Below, piece after piece: positions 1 through 12,343 of a DNA stretch of 64,000 nucleotides. The position numbers and the translations under genes were made by a program. Location: NCBI GenBank assembly GCA_949130495.1, contig OX422208.1:642218023-642282022 (forward strand), read 5' to 3'. The notes beneath the pieces were generated by a model. The model saw only the letters and a list, made by a program, of their open reading frames with translations. It did no database searches and was not told where the DNA came from. The stretch's first letter is position 1; every line of letters starts with the position of its first letter. Origin of the DNA: Sambucus nigra (taxonomy: Eukaryota > Streptophyta > Magnoliopsida > Dipsacales > Adoxaceae).

Positions 1-62
1 GATCTTTCTTGACGAGCAGATGGTCGCGACTGGGCAGATCCTTCCCTTAAATCTGATGGTCA

Positions 63-506
63 TCAAAAACTCCTCGATGTGACTTTAGGAGGACTTCTAC
101 TCCTTCTAGGTCCTAATCGATCAAAAGGTGATACCCTGCTTAACCTCTCTAACGCACTAGTCCTTTTTGGAGAGAGAGTGATACGTTGTTCAGTATCTGT
201 GGCCCGTACTGACGAAGTTCGTCCAGGTTGATAAGAAAAATCTTCAGATTCCTCAGTACGATATGAATCAGTACGCCTAGTACATGAAAAAGGTAAACGG
301 GTATTTCTTTGAATACTTCGCGGTCCTGAATGGGTTGGTACACCGCCATGGAGGGTTTGTATGAGTTGTCGCATAGTTTCTTGCATGACTATATGGCCCT
401 GAGCCAGATTTGTTATTATTCCAGCCAGATCTGGAATATTTGGCTGAGTAGATGGATTTGGAGGGCTTCCATCATTTCAATTGCTGGGTTCTGGAATATC
501 AGCCAT
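63..506 (-). pseudogene. Tat-lineage Gypsy gag N-terminus (broken)
   Basis: Retrotransposon gag start, read leftward from an ATG at 506 that lies 39 bp inside the primer-binding site of the LTR at 570–1115. The frame opens with MADIPEPS, has an in-frame TGA at codon 10 (477–479), then stays open through a segment containing IITNLAQGHIVMQETMRQL, and ends at a TGA at 63–65. A short acidic/proline-rich leader followed by a helical gag start fits Tat-lineage Gypsy elements. The rest of gag and pol should lie beyond the left edge of the window. It is a remnant because of the nonsense codon. The family call rests on the primer site and LTR; the protein alone would be weak evidence. Confidence 0.55.
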
Positions 507-544
507 TTGTGATGAATTGTTTTTGATAAAAATGATATTATCAG

Positions 545-569
545 TCGTTTCCCACAGACGGCGCCAATT
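545..569 (-). other. Primer-binding site and leader of a Tat-type LTR element
   Basis: On the minus strand this reads TTGGCGCCGTCTGTGGGAAA, directly inside the LTR end ATCAACA. The same motif, slightly mutated, sits beside the LTR of the Tat element at 41887–41909. A TGGCGCC start is usual for primer sites of plant Tat/Athila-type elements. Confidence 0.7.
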
Positions 570-1115
570 TGTTGATGTAAAAAAATAGATTATATCTAAT
601 TATTTAATCACATATAAAATAAATGAGATAAAGAATTTTTAAAGTGGTTCAGCCTTATAAGAATGGCCTACGTCCACTGTTTCTGTTATTGATAACTGTT
701 TGGGAATTATTGATTACAAGTTTAATCAAGAAATTCCGGTCCCCTTACAATGAGGGTAATACAATGTATTTATAGCCCTAAGGCTGTAATGTGAAAGGGT
801 AATACATTCAATGCCCCTTAACTGTATACATCTGAATGATAAGCATTTAATGAACAGTCAAACTGTTGGTTATCCTGCTATTAATGCTTTGTTCGAGGTG
901 CAGCTCGGACCGCCTAAGGTCCTCGGTACTCAAAAGTTCCTCGGAGAGTTCTTGTAGGTCGGAGCGTCTGAGTTCCTCGGGGAAGCAGTATTCCTCGTTG
1001 TAGTATGGTTCCTCGGAGCGTCTGAGTTCCTCGGAAGTGTTTGTTGTTGCCACGTAGATTGCCATGTGTCTTCACTCGATTGAGCCATGTCAACAGACTA
1101 AATTTGGTATCAACA
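570..1115 (-). mobile_element. 5' LTR of Tat-type element (546 bp)
   Basis: Bounded on the plus strand by TGTTGAT (570) and ATCAACA (ending 1115), a perfect 7-bp terminal inverted repeat of the TG…CA type. It contains the phrase GGCCTACGTCCACTG near 664–680, typical of this LTR group and also present near 42020. Positions 890–1040 carry a degenerate repeat around TTCCTCGGAGCGTCTGAG. The LTR interrupts a different LTR family (1121–2709), so it is a later insertion. The element body extends left off the window, so its partner LTR and target duplication cannot be checked. Confidence 0.75.
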
Positions 1116-1120
1116 ACATA

Positions 1121-2709
1121 CATCATCACATCATAAAAATATACCATCATATAAGGTATACATTTCACATCATTTTCATTTTCATTATACGCTCTTAGGC
1201 CCAATAGAATTTATGCCATTGTTTAATACATTTCTCTCTCTTGATATACTATTCGTCATTTTCTTGCACATCTTCCCCACTTAGTACACACGATACTAAT
1301 TCTCGCTTGAAGCTCACATGTCGCTTCTAATTATGAATTGTCTCTCAATTTTATTTAAATGAAGGATATTTCTATATTCGTATGACCATCAAGTAGCATT
1401 TATAATTATACATCCATAATAGGGTTCAATTCACTTTATGAACCTTTAAAGGTATCCCATTTGGGACTTGATCCTAAGATCCAATGTCTCTAAATTAGTC
1501 TCATTCTTTCATATAAATATAAGTATCATCTCCAAATAGAACCTCCAAGTCAAGGTGGGCTTCCCCACTTAGAATATACCAAAATATATAATCGGTATTC
1601 CTCAAATTTAGTTAGTAAGACTCCAATCATTTCTCATATGGGAAACTCTCTAAAAGTCTCCAAAACATACTCCAAATATCTCTTATGGAACTTCCCAATC
1701 AATAACCTAAACAAAACGGAAAGAAATTCTCCCTAGAAAAACATCCCTTGAAAAAGCCCTGCATCTGAATCGATTCGGGCCAATTCCGAATCGATTCGGC
1801 CCAGAGAATCGATTCGGCCAGAAAGGCGAATCGATCTGGGTCATCTGACCTGGGACTCTGTCTCAGGACGAATCGATTCGGCTAGGGTCTGAATCAATTC
1901 GGTCACTCAGACCTGGGCACCTGCATATTTTCGAATCGATTCGGTAGGAGGCCGAATCAATTCAGCCCTTCAGAACTCTCGAAAATTGCTACTTTTTAAG
2001 TAAGCCAAAATCCCAAAATTTGTTTTAATCATCTTCTCTTCATTTCTCCTCAACCCAATCACATATATATCATCAATAATCATCCTAGAATATATATAAC
2101 CTAATTTCTATCATCAAATGAAAGATCTACATATCAAATCTAAGCTTATACCCAAAAGTTAGGTTTTGATAATTTAAACCTAAAACCCAAAGATTCAAGC
2201 CAAAAATCATGCAATAAATGGTACACAATAATTAGTTAGCAAGTTTAATCACTTGCCTCGGGTTTGTAGGGTCTGAATCCACCTTGAAATCGCGTATTGG
2301 CCAGAAAATCCTCTTTCTCTCTCTTCTCTCCTTCCGTTTATTCTTCTTTCTTTCTCTCTTTATATTTCTCTTTCTCTCTTTGGAGAATTGTTTCTCCCGT
2401 AGGCTTTTAAGACCTAAATCCCAAGATACACATCTTGAAGTGATAATACACACTTTAAATAACTCGGTAACTTTAATTCGAGTCAAACGGTCCTAATTTA
2501 TTTCGGAACCTAAATAGAACCCAAGTATAGTCATTTCGACTTTCTCGACCCTTCCGGAAATAATGGTACCCTCAGAATTGCCATTCGAGACACTTTCTAA
2601 CAACTCCAAATTTTGACCTCAATTGCCAATCTAATAATTCTCCAAGAAAATAATATTTATTTCTCCTAAAATAAATAAATCATCGTCTCCAAGACCTCGG
2701 GTTGTTACA
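1121..2709 (-). mobile_element. LTR fragment with CGAATCGATTCG palindrome array
   Basis: On the minus strand this begins TGTAACAACCCGAGG at 2709, the usual start of Tekay-like Gypsy LTRs. It matches the plus-strand LTR at 30152–33015 in layout: a pyrimidine-rich stretch (about 2310–2400; the counterpart is 30480–30540), the phrase GGCCAATACGCG or its equivalent, and then the palindrome cluster at 1765–1970. It is cut at 1115–1120 by the Tat LTR. No coding sequence belongs to it. Confidence 0.6.
1765..1970. repeat. Cluster of about eight CGAATCGATTCG-like palindromes
   Basis: About eight copies of a 12–14 bp palindrome centred on ATCGAT (some drifted to ATCAAT or ATCGAT-CTGG) occur in about 200 bp, separated by 10–35 bp of non-repeated sequence. 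The same cluster recurs at 30889–31091. Confidence 0.85.
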
Positions 2710-3433
2710 ACACTGTGATCTTTACGTGAGATGTAATGTGTGGTAACTTTGATGATGAGATTATCCTTGGTAGTGACTATAGTGAATAGTGTTCATTGCG
2801 ACCTAGTTGTAAAGGTTTTATAATTCATATATGGGGTTAGATGACTAAGTGGCATTCATAAGTGTTGATGTTGTGGTGAGAATGTATGAGGTCCCTTGGT
2901 TGAGGACTACGATTTGATGTATCTTGATTATAATGTGGTATTGAGGAATAGGATCCCTCATGGCATATGTGTGTAGACCTAGGTATTTATAAGCAATACT
3001 CGATGTCCCATATCCTACCAAGATCTGTATAGTCGCGTTAACTTGTAGATTAGCACATGGTATGATGTTTACATAGTGAGGCCATTTAGTTGTCATGGTT
3101 GATCTTTCATTAGGGATTAGATGAGGTAGACCTTGAGGTTTATAGGTTGTAGGCGACATCCTGTACCATGCCATAATCCTTAGTAGCATTAGTTGAGGTA
3201 TGTACATTGCATGTGGTCACAGTCGTTTAGAAGAAAGATAAGATTGTTACCTAAGTGTAGAGACTCATTTTAGCCGTCGAAATGATGGCTAGGTACGAGG
3301 TAATCCTAGTGTGAGAGTAGTTTATGGGCATTTTGGGGTGCCCATAGGACAAATTGTGTGTGTGTAATTAGGGATATAGATCGAATGTTATGACTCCTTG
3401 AGGTGTTTGACGGTTAAGGTGTACTATAGGTAG

Positions 3434-3892
3434 TGTTGATACCAAAAATTATCCACTTACGTGGACCAATAAACAATAGACATAGGTCATCCGCTGTGGA
3501 AATAATCCTAGTTAGCAAGGCATAACCACCGACCAAGGCCTGGAATGCCGACCAGCGTACAGGAAGCCCGACCAACAGTAGGAAGGCCAACCAATAGTAT
3601 CATCAAAACGCCAACAACCAAAAACATTATGGACATTATGTACAGATGTAAATGCCTAATTTATAAGGGCATTCCATCCTTTAACATTAAATCTCTTTAC
3701 TGGGCTATAAATACGTTGTAATCCCTTCGCCAATGGTAAGTGATTGAAAGAGAAACACAAGGAAATAAGAAGCGCAGTGGACGTAGGCTTTTCTCCATAG
3801 GCCGAATCAATTTAAAAACCTCTTTGTCTCTTTCTTTTACTTAAAAATATTATCTGTGATTAAATAATTAGACCTGGTCTAGTTTTTTACAT
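3434..3892 (+). mobile_element. Solo Tat-type LTR, plus orientation
   Basis: Starts TGTTGATACC, the same terminus as the minus-strand LTR at 570–1115. It contains a CTATAAATACG TATA-like box at about 3706 and the phrase GTGGACGTAGGC near 3778. It ends near TTTTTTACAT, where the other copy continues to ATCAACA, so the last few bases are lost or mutated. No primer site or gag follows, so it is a solo LTR. No convincing 5-bp target duplication was found. Confidence 0.65.
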
Positions 3893-6030
3893 AAAGAGGG
3901 AGAATCTTATAAACTAGTATCTTTGTGAGCATCGGGTGATCATGATGTTGGTATTAAAAGGTTTGTAGAGTGCGTTTGCAATGATAAAGGTATAAATGAT
4001 GAAATCTTGTTGGGTCTTGAGGACGGTTACATAAGAAGTGTTTGGTGTCCTTAGAAAACATGTTAAGTCCGATATGAAGGAGAATTAACATTCTTGTAAT
4101 GATTGTGTTGAAGGTAAGGTAGTGATCCAAGATTGTTAGTCGGGGTTTAAAATAATCATATAGTGTACGTACCGGGTGTGGCCTCTCGAATCAGCACTGA
4201 GGGGTGGTGTAATCCCTAAGGTAAGCTGAAAGTGTGTGATGTTATAGGCGTAATGCTCGAATGTCATGAAATGACTAGTATTGGAGTCGTGACACTTGGT
4301 TTCGAGGTGTATTAGGGAATGTATTCGAGACTTAGGATGACAACCAAGGTGGGGTAACATCGAATCATGATTAGAATATTGGCGTGTGTGGATGGTATGC
4401 CAGTATTAGTTCTTGATACATCCTACAAAGCTGGTACGAACTAGGAGATGTAGCCCTACGAGGTGCCTACGGCCCTTAGAATTCCTATGGCAGTCAGTGT
4501 GGTCATCGCGTGAATTAATTTGGGTAGAATCAGGAAGTAAACTTAGTGACAACCTCATATAATCTAGGAATACAATAAGGTGTATGTCTCTCTTGAACGG
4601 AGTGCTGCCTCGAGGAATTTGGGATTTCCATCACTATATGATAAGGTGAACAATAACCTAGGTGTAGTAGGTTGGTGATGTCATCACCATTAAATGGACA
4701 AGGTCAGTGTAAATAAGGGTGTGAGACATTCGCCAATTGGAATGGTTCATGTGTGCCAAGGATGCGAAGGATAGGGCCTTACTCCCAAGGAGGGAAGTCG
4801 GGCGTTGACTTCCTTGAGGACTACTGATTTATATAATGCTTTCGTGTTACAAGAATGAATGGTTGTGGTTCGATTCGTCACGTCTAGTGACCCAAGCCCG
4901 GGTATGCGGATAGGATTAGTGCTCGATGAGAACTTTGGTAATGAGTGACATGATTCAAGCATATAGCGTTGGTTCGCTTTCGTAAATCATAGTCGAATGC
5001 TTGTGGGTGAAATTTCTCAAAAACGGTTGCTTATTCCTTCTAACTCTCATGTGTCCCTTTTCGGTTTTTGTAATCGAGGATCGATATTCTTACTTATGTG
5101 GTGATTCAGATTGGTGCCATGTCATGGTACGATGCGATTAGGCCAGGTAGAGTGTGGCAGACTGGGTATGGTCAATGCATCTCGGTAACTAGGTGCGCCC
5201 CATCTGAGGTATTCTTCCATTGCATAAAGTTTTGTGTGGGGGTGGTTGTGCTTTTGGCCACACAATTTTCTCATAGTATTAACCTGTCATAGGAATAGAG
5301 ACCTTTTTGACTGGACGACATAACAGTCAGTGACTTTGGTCGTTAAGAGCGAAATGATGTCTTGAGGATATCGTATAGTGTTAGAAATCGAGGAAGACTT
5401 AGCACTATGATGCTTCGCCACGGTGAGTGGATAGGTACAAGGCTCAAGTGAGTGCTCTATGGTGAGACACTTGGGGTAGTACTAGGGTCATCAGAGTGAT
5501 GCAGCGAAAGGTGTAAGCCGAATGCACGGTGATGACTTGGTAAGAATATTACTCCTTAGAGTGAGAAAATATCACAATGTGGTTATTGACAAGCTCATGT
5601 GAACGGTATAATTAGGATAGCCTAAAAGTTTATGGGATGCAGGATGTGCAGACCTAAGATGGAATTGACATTAGTGATGAATGAGATGATTGGTTGTGTT
5701 ACGATTCACCCTGGGTGAATATTAATCGCGAGAGATGGTGGTCCGTGGAGGCGTTGGCATCCCTTGGGTACTAGCATAGGTAGTACTAGAAATTTTTTGG
5801 ACATGCTCATCAAGTGAATGGAGACTCGGAGTCAATTATGTGACGTCCATGGTTAGCGAGATGGTGAGCATTAGAACATGTCGCTTATTGATTATTTGGT
5901 GGCAAACACCGTATGGATACGCGTAGCGTGACCTTAGTATTGAGAACTTCGATGATTTTTTCTTGAAGAATTTCTATAGATTAAAATAAAAGTTGGTGAA
6001 CCCCATAATCTTAAGGATTGACGAATCGAG

Positions 6031-6065
6031 AATTTCGGGGACGAAATTCTCCGGGGAGGGAAGTT
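6031..6065 (+). other. End-of-body motif and polypurine tract
   Basis: AATTTCGGGGACGAAATTCT followed by CCGGGGAGGGAAG immediately before an LTR that starts TGTAATACCC. The same motif in reverse lies at 51908–51945 in the Tekay-like element. Confidence 0.7.
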
Positions 6066-6974
6066 TGTAATACCCTGTCCTAATGATTCATTTAAATTTT
6101 GTATAAAATGTGATGTAGTAAGTTTTGATGAGAATTATTGGAAATTATGGGTCAAATTGAAGGAAATAAATAAATTGGAATTTGCTTGAACGAGAGTTAT
6201 GCATCATTTGAAGTGGGGGTTCAAACGACCATCACACGAGGTCCCACTGCATTATAGTTCAGGGTCAAGCGAAGACAAGTATCGAATGATTTGGACATGT
6301 CATTCGAACGAGGCTCGTGTCGTTCGAATGACGTGCCTCAAAAATGTTTTATTATGACTTGCCCTTATGTATTATCGCAATTATGGCCCTTGGATCTTTG
6401 AATTGTTGAGCTCAGATGAGCCCAGATTGGGCAAAACATGAATTTAAGGTTTTTGAGTGTTTGGTAAGGGTGTGTTTGGGCTTATTTTGTTATTGGTAGT
6501 GGAAGAAGTGAGAGAGAGGAGGAGTGATCTTCCTCCATGGTTGTACACCCCTCTCCACCCCAAACCACCACCTACCAACATACATCAACCATAAACCACC
6601 ATTTTCTTAATGTATTACACCATATTTGAACCATATACACCCATTTCCACCATTGTTGGGCATAGCTACCAATTTGTGAGGTGTTCTTGGGGATTTTTGG
6701 AGAAGATGAAGATGGAACTTTCATGGAGTCTCAAGAGGTTTTTTGAAGGGGTTTTACTTGGAAGCTAGATGAAGCAAGATTTTGGGTAGGTCAACCTCCT
6801 TAAGTCCACCTTAAGAGGTGGCGGTTGTCATCTTCTTTGACATTCCATGCCTACCATTGTTGAGATCCATTTGAGGAGGGAATCATTCTACTCTAAGATT
6901 TATGACTCTATTTAGTATTTGTCTTGATTATAGAAATTAAGAGTAGGATGGATATGAGATATAAGATTGGCATT

Positions 6975-7198
6975 CTTATGAAATGTAAGAAAATGGGTTT
7001 TCTAGCAAAGTGAATAATAAAACAATTTATGAAATAAAAATGTGGGTAAAATGTTATTTTGTTGGAAATAAAAAAATGAATAAATATTTCAAAGTCTTGA
7101 AATATTAAAAGTTGGTATTTTATGAAAATGGTGTATTTTTTAGAAAGATTGATGTTAAACATTTTGTGAAATAAAATGTTTGAAAATAATGATTGATT
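6975..7198 (+). repeat. 220-bp direct repeat, copy A
   Basis: Matches 8548–8770 almost throughout, starting at the shared TTCTTATRAAATGTAAGAAA and ending AAATAATGATTGAT. The copies are about 1.57 kb apart in the same orientation inside one LTR. Confidence 0.85.
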
Positions 7199-8547
7199 TT
7201 GCTAAACATTGGTGATATAATGTTTCAGAGTTTCTTGCAAAAATGTAAAGTTTATGAAAAATGGACATTTGTTGAGTTTGTAGAAATAAAATGTCTTTTA
7301 TGCCTTGAATTTTTTTTCTCCAAATATGATGAATTTCTAAAATGAAATGTATGTTTAACCCATTAATAGGATTTTAGGATTTAAATTCCATCTCCTCTTG
7401 AATATAAACTTATAGTATTTTGGCAATGAATATATATATAAGCTTAGAGAAGGTTTTGTTGGGTTTGAGTATGAAATAAGGAAAGTAAAAATTTTAGCCT
7501 TCAAAGTGTTTGTGATGGGTGTTGTGATGTGTTGAAAGTGTAATGTTAGAAGACTAAAAATGTTAAGAAGAATTGGTATTTTCATATAAAAAGTAGTCTT
7601 TAAGTGAAATTAGATTTCTTGAAATAAAGGAAGTAAAGACACGCCCAATTTGGAAATAATTTTAGTAAAGGTGTGAATAAGTGTTAGTGGTTAAACATTA
7701 GAAAGTTTGTATATATAACTTGCTAATGTTGTAAAAGATTAAAACTTATAAAATTGGAAAGAAAATAATAAAGTAAAGACGTTTCCATGTAAGAAGAATA
7801 CTACTCCAAGGTTATAAAGGTGTTGACATGTTAAAAACATTTAACACGTTAGTATGGATAACGTAATAGTTTTTAGGAAAATTAACACTTGTGGAAGTGG
7901 AGTAAAAGATGAGTTTGGAAACAAATGGATAAAATGGAAATTTTACTTAAAGTGAAACAATTTTATGAAATAAAAATGTTGAAAAGGGGTGTTACACAAA
8001 TTGCGACTAAATGAATATGATTGTTGGAATAAAATCAAAGTTAAAGTGTAAAGGACATGAAATGATAATTTCTAGTGTAACATGAGTTGGGGTGAAACCC
8101 CGGATTTGGCCTCAACCGGGTAAAAAGGGAAAGAAGGAATAATGTGGACATTTGTAAAATGTTAAAACACATAAAAAGGAACTCGGATGACACTGGTATA
8201 ATTCAAGAGGTCCCAGAGCCTTGGGGTGAAAGACCCAAAATAACTGGCCAAAGCATATGGTGAGCATAGCTGAAGGTGTGGAGCCTGTCGAAGTATGCGG
8301 TTATTAGAAGATTTCGAGAAAAAGATAAAGGAATAATGAACATGTTAAGAAATGGGCTGTGTGATGAAAACATGTTAAGACAACATAACTTGAATGAACT
8401 GACGAATGTTCCGGTAAAGGTTAAAATGGGCAAAAAAATGTGAAATTGATTAATGTCCATTTGGAGAGAAAAAAGGTAAAGTAAGTACGTAAACGGGTAG
8501 TTAAGCAACCTAAGTGGTTCAACCCATGTAAGATATAAGACTGAGAT

Positions 8548-8770
8548 TCTTATAAAATGTAAGAAACTATTTTTTCTAGCAAAATTAATAATAAACATTT
8601 TTATGAAATAAAAATGTTGGTAAAATGTTATTTGTTGGAAATAAAGAATGAATATATATTTCAAAGTCTTGAAATATTAAGCGTTGGTATTTTATGAAAA
8701 TGGTGTATTTTCTAGAAATATTGATGTTAAAGATTTTATGAAATAAAATGTTTGAAAATAATGATTGATG
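8548..8770 (+). repeat. 220-bp direct repeat, copy B
   Basis: Second copy of 6975–7198, differing by scattered substitutions and small A/T-run indels. It lies at the right end of the long LTR. Confidence 0.85.
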
Positions 8771-9239
8771 TTGCATTACCTTAGCTTAATTACAAATGTG
8801 AATTAGTTAATTACAATTAAACCTAAGGTCTCCAAGTCTTCATCATGAAAAACACAAAGACCTCATGAATTTCCCAGACAAACAAAAGACCTACGGGGGA
8901 TCTTTAGGCATTGAATAAACCCGACTTTGGTCGTATAAAATCTTCAATGGGTTGATGGCCCTTAAACCAGGTTCATTTTTGCCATAGTATGTTCTTGGCC
9001 TAAGGTAGTGTGATGACACAACCTAGAAGGTAAGATAAGACAATAAAATATATTCTCAACATAATGGAATGGAAAAAATGCAAAAGAATGACATTAAGTA
9101 AACACCTTGTTACAAACATATCATTTACAATAACAAAAATACAAAGGAGACAACAATAATGATCGGTTGACGAGGATAGAAACAATAGCTCTTTGTCGGT
9201 TATCGTATAAATTTGGCCGGAACTTATCGTCACTCTTAT

Positions 9240-11600
9240 GAGAAGACAAATATCTCTTGACCTATTGAAGAGGAATAACGTCTAAAAGAAACCAACTTTC
9301 TTCGTTGTTAAGGGGTGGATGTCGAGAAGTCGAAACATTTACTTGGTACATATACCAAAGTTGAGAGTCCTTAGGAACCTTCAACACCCCTAAGGCATTC
9401 ATCTAACCATGTTTATAATATATGCTCTTTGCCTCATTTAACCTGATGGGGTCATTCGCCCACCCTTCCTCATAACCAACAGGCCACGTTTCTCAAGGAC
9501 CTATCCTAAAAAGATAGTTAAATTTGACGATATTGCGAATGAGACCCATCACCATAACATGAGATCTCCGGATACCATCCTATGCCTCAGTAATTTTCTT
9601 CTTAAGGGAGTTATTTTCATCCTTGAGGAGGGCCCCAACGTCTCCAACTTCCTTTAACCCAGCCATTTGGTCTTTCAAGGAATTCGCCTCCTCCTCCATG
9701 AGGGTGCCCACATCTCCCAAGTCTTTTATGTCATCTTTTAGTCTAGACACTAAGGCAGACTGGTACTTGTAGACCTCAGTAATCTTCTTCAAGGCCTTAT
9801 TAACAGAGACAAACACACGTAGAGCTTGAGCACTTTCATCCCGACCAAGGATGGAGTCAAGGTTGCCAACAAAAGAAGGAATGTCCCCAACAATATTTGT
9901 GTACTACAGAAAGTAAGATCAAAGGGGGAATATTCACCAATAATTCACCATGTAATTGAAATTTAGAAAATTCTTTCAATAATAATAAAAATGGGAAAAT
10001 TCCTTACAAACAGAGATGAGGGAAAAAAATATAAGAGCATATAAGCTAATCATTTTTAACTAAGTTTCCTTGCTTTTCGCCTGCTCCTGGGTCTCTGGGG
10101 CCTTACCCTTTCCAGTTGTAGCAAAAGTCTTATTAGATAGAGTATTTGTGGTGGCCTCCTCATTAGTTTTTGACAGAGAACAAGGGTTATGCCAAAACAT
10201 TTTGAGTCAACAGGGATATTCTCCCTTACCAAAGAAGCATCCCATCCCTTCTTGAAGTTGGATTTCCTAATTTAGACCAGCTGTCCCTTAGCATCCTAAA
10301 ATGCCTCAATATAGAATTTGTTATAACTGTCCTCCTTGGGTAAAAAGGTCGGCGACCTTCAGCTTGTCGTGATTTTTCTTCAATGTGCTCATAATATCAC
10401 CGGTGGACTTCATCTCCTCATCATCGACCCTTTTAGAAGCAACAAGAGCCCCTTGGACTTGTCCAAGGCTACTATTAGATTATTATTTATTTTGGACTAA
10501 TTTGAGAAAATATCCAAGGTGGATATAAATCTTCCACAAACTATAAATAGGTAAACAATAAGCACTTTAAGAACACAAAAGGGGAATTCAATAACCTCAG
10601 CGCATAATAAAGAGAATTTTTGGCTTACTAAGGATAATGCCTGAGTGGCATGGGATGAAAGTTTTTCAAAGGCAATCTGTTTGATCTTCTCACGATCAGT
10701 AATGAGAACTACCCCTTTCATCAAACCATAGGACAATGATGTGTACTTGGCCACCGACATCACCTGCGAGATTCTCACAAAAGTGTGGGCATCACCCTTC
10801 CTTGAGGGTTGCAGAGGTATGGAAAAATAAGCGTTGTCCTTATTCCCTTTCTCTCAAACTAATAGATCTGATCCAGTGGTCGAAGGGTCCTCTTGCTTAG
10901 TCCTCTTCATAGATTTGGTCTTGGGGGAGGAGGGATTGACATCATCATCATCAATCAGTAGTATTCTTCTCTTGGGATCCATTGAGTCTTCTTCCTCGAA
11001 TGGAACGAACTCAACGTTTAAGGATTCAATGGAGGATGAGGTAGAGGTTTCCTCGCTTGGTGAAGGAAGTGAAAGGTTAGGAATTGTGTCTACTGGGCAA
11101 GATGTGAAACTTCCAATAGAATTCTTGTACTCGAGGAAAAAAGAGGCAGAATAGGGATGATCACCACCTTTAACCAAGTTCCATACCTTCCACATCTCCT
11201 TCATGTTGATGTGCAATAGGAGTCTCTTTCTTCTTCGATCAAACTGCTCAGAAAAAGAAGAAAGTTTATCAGTAACCAAACAATCAAGAGAAAATTCAAA
11301 AAAAATAAAAGTAAAGTACTAACCTATATCACTCCCCCATTCTAGGCTCATAAATCCTTAGTACTTTTCACCCTTTAGGAAAGGATAATGTTGCTAATTT
11401 TGAGAAATAAAACCTCGATCCCAATATCCCTTGTTGGAATTAGGAAGAATGAATACTAATAACCTATGAGCCTTCATGACCTTTAGATGTAAAATACCAT
11501 CCGTTGTGCAAGACCAAGAATTTAAAAACTTAATTTCAGGGATCACTACATTGGTCCCATACAATCCATTTATTCTGTGAACTTCATTCACAATTCGCCA
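9240..11600 (-). pseudogene. Antisense extra ORF of a Tat-lineage element (broken)
   Basis: Pieces of one gene can be read leftward. About 11591–11394 includes the phrase FILPNSNKGYWDRGF, resembling the 'putative gypsy type transposon' domain of plant Tat extra ORFs. 11279–10854 is a Ser/Glu-rich acidic segment with a basic KSMKRTK patch. 10778–10497 is a weak helical part. 9816–9580 is a heptad-rich coiled coil with two copies of a GDVGxL(M/L)xxExNSLK unit. The tail near 9490–9370 reads GYEEGWANDP. This order (N-terminal domain, acidic linker, coiled coil, GYEEGW-type tail) matches the ORF at 33425–35560. The frames are separated by stops and possibly introns. An LTR-like end lies just to the right (12344–12640), as expected for an antisense ORF next to the 3' LTR of a plus-strand Tat element. 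Confidence 0.5.
9580..9816 (-). repeat. Coiled-coil segment with internal duplication
   Basis: Within the broken ORF above, a stretch of about 25 codons is duplicated: one copy reads GDVGTLMEEEANSLKDQ and the next GDVGALLKDENNSLKKK. Hydrophobic residues fall every three to four positions, as in a coiled coil. Confidence 0.6.
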
Positions 11601-12343
11601 TGTATTTAGATTACATTAGGAGGAAACAACGTCAAAACACTCACAAAATTCTAAAAGAAGTTGGTTTAGGAGAAATGTTATCCCCCCTAAGCTACTAAAA
11701 TGGTGTGGATCCAATGAACACCATCAACAGGGATACGATTTTTGGACATGGGGGCACATTCGATCGTAACCTAAGAAGGAGTTGAATATTTTTTCTTAAA
11801 TTCATCCAAGTTCTTGTCATTGACAGTATGAACCATTTTCAAAGAAGAAGAGAATAAAAGAAGAATATGCATTAAATGTAAACAGAAGGAACTATGAAGA
11901 TGGAAAAAGAAGAGAATATAAAGAGGACTTACATAATGAACTAAGAAAACAGAAGCTCTAGAGAGTCTTTTTTAGCAAGAGAGTGAAGAAAAATGATGGT
12001 ACATAGTTTAAAACAAGTGAGGAACGAGTTTCAATAACAAGGAACAACATTCAAGATTGATCTTGGCAGTTCATTTTTCTACATGGACCTACATAATCCT
12101 AATGTTTTAAAATAATTACAAATATGTCCGAGCACATATCTCAGGCTTTGGACTCAACTTGGGCCAACAAAGGATGTAAAATTCTTCAGCCCGTCTTTGG
12201 CAAAGAATTTGAAGGGCAATTGTGGGTGAAAAATCATAAAGGTCCAATTTCCGTTAGTCCAAATAGGCCCAACACACTGCCCCATTCAAATTCAATATTG
12301 CATAATAAATACAAGAGTATATCACATGGATAATTGAAGACTT

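Larger units (their letters stand above)
2710..6065 (+). mobile_element. Degenerate non-coding retroelement body (LARD-like?)
   Basis: No coding sequence of more than about 120 codons and no recognisable protein domain. The right end (6031–6065) reads AATTTCGGGGACGAAATTCT and then a purine-rich CCGGGGAGGGAAG, which is the end-of-body and polypurine tract typical of Tekay-like Gypsy elements, directly followed by an LTR start at 6066. The stretch therefore looks like the internal region of a long, non-coding or fully decayed LTR element on the plus strand. It is interrupted by a solo Tat-type LTR at 3434–3892. The left boundary is uncertain. Confidence 0.4.
6066..8780 (+). mobile_element. Long LTR of a Tekay-like Gypsy element
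   Basis: Starts TGTAATACCC right after the polypurine tract. It carries CGTTCGAACG-type palindromes near 6300–6345 and shares long stretches with 58065–60060, for example GGCCAAAGCATATGGT (8247 and 59454) and GTTTGGAAACAAATGGATAA (7914 and 59122). The extra length is partly due to an internal duplication (6975–7198 and 8548–8770). The right end near 8780 is approximate. It is non-coding; its ORFs are chance frames in AT-rich sequence. Confidence 0.6.

Noticed and set aside
847..1065. Frame with repeated SEELRRS units
   Set aside because: Product of the short tandem repeat in the Tat LTR; no start context or homologue recognised.
2232..2486. Lys/Arg-rich open frame
   Set aside because: Translation of a CT/TTC-rich tract in an LTR leader on the minus strand.
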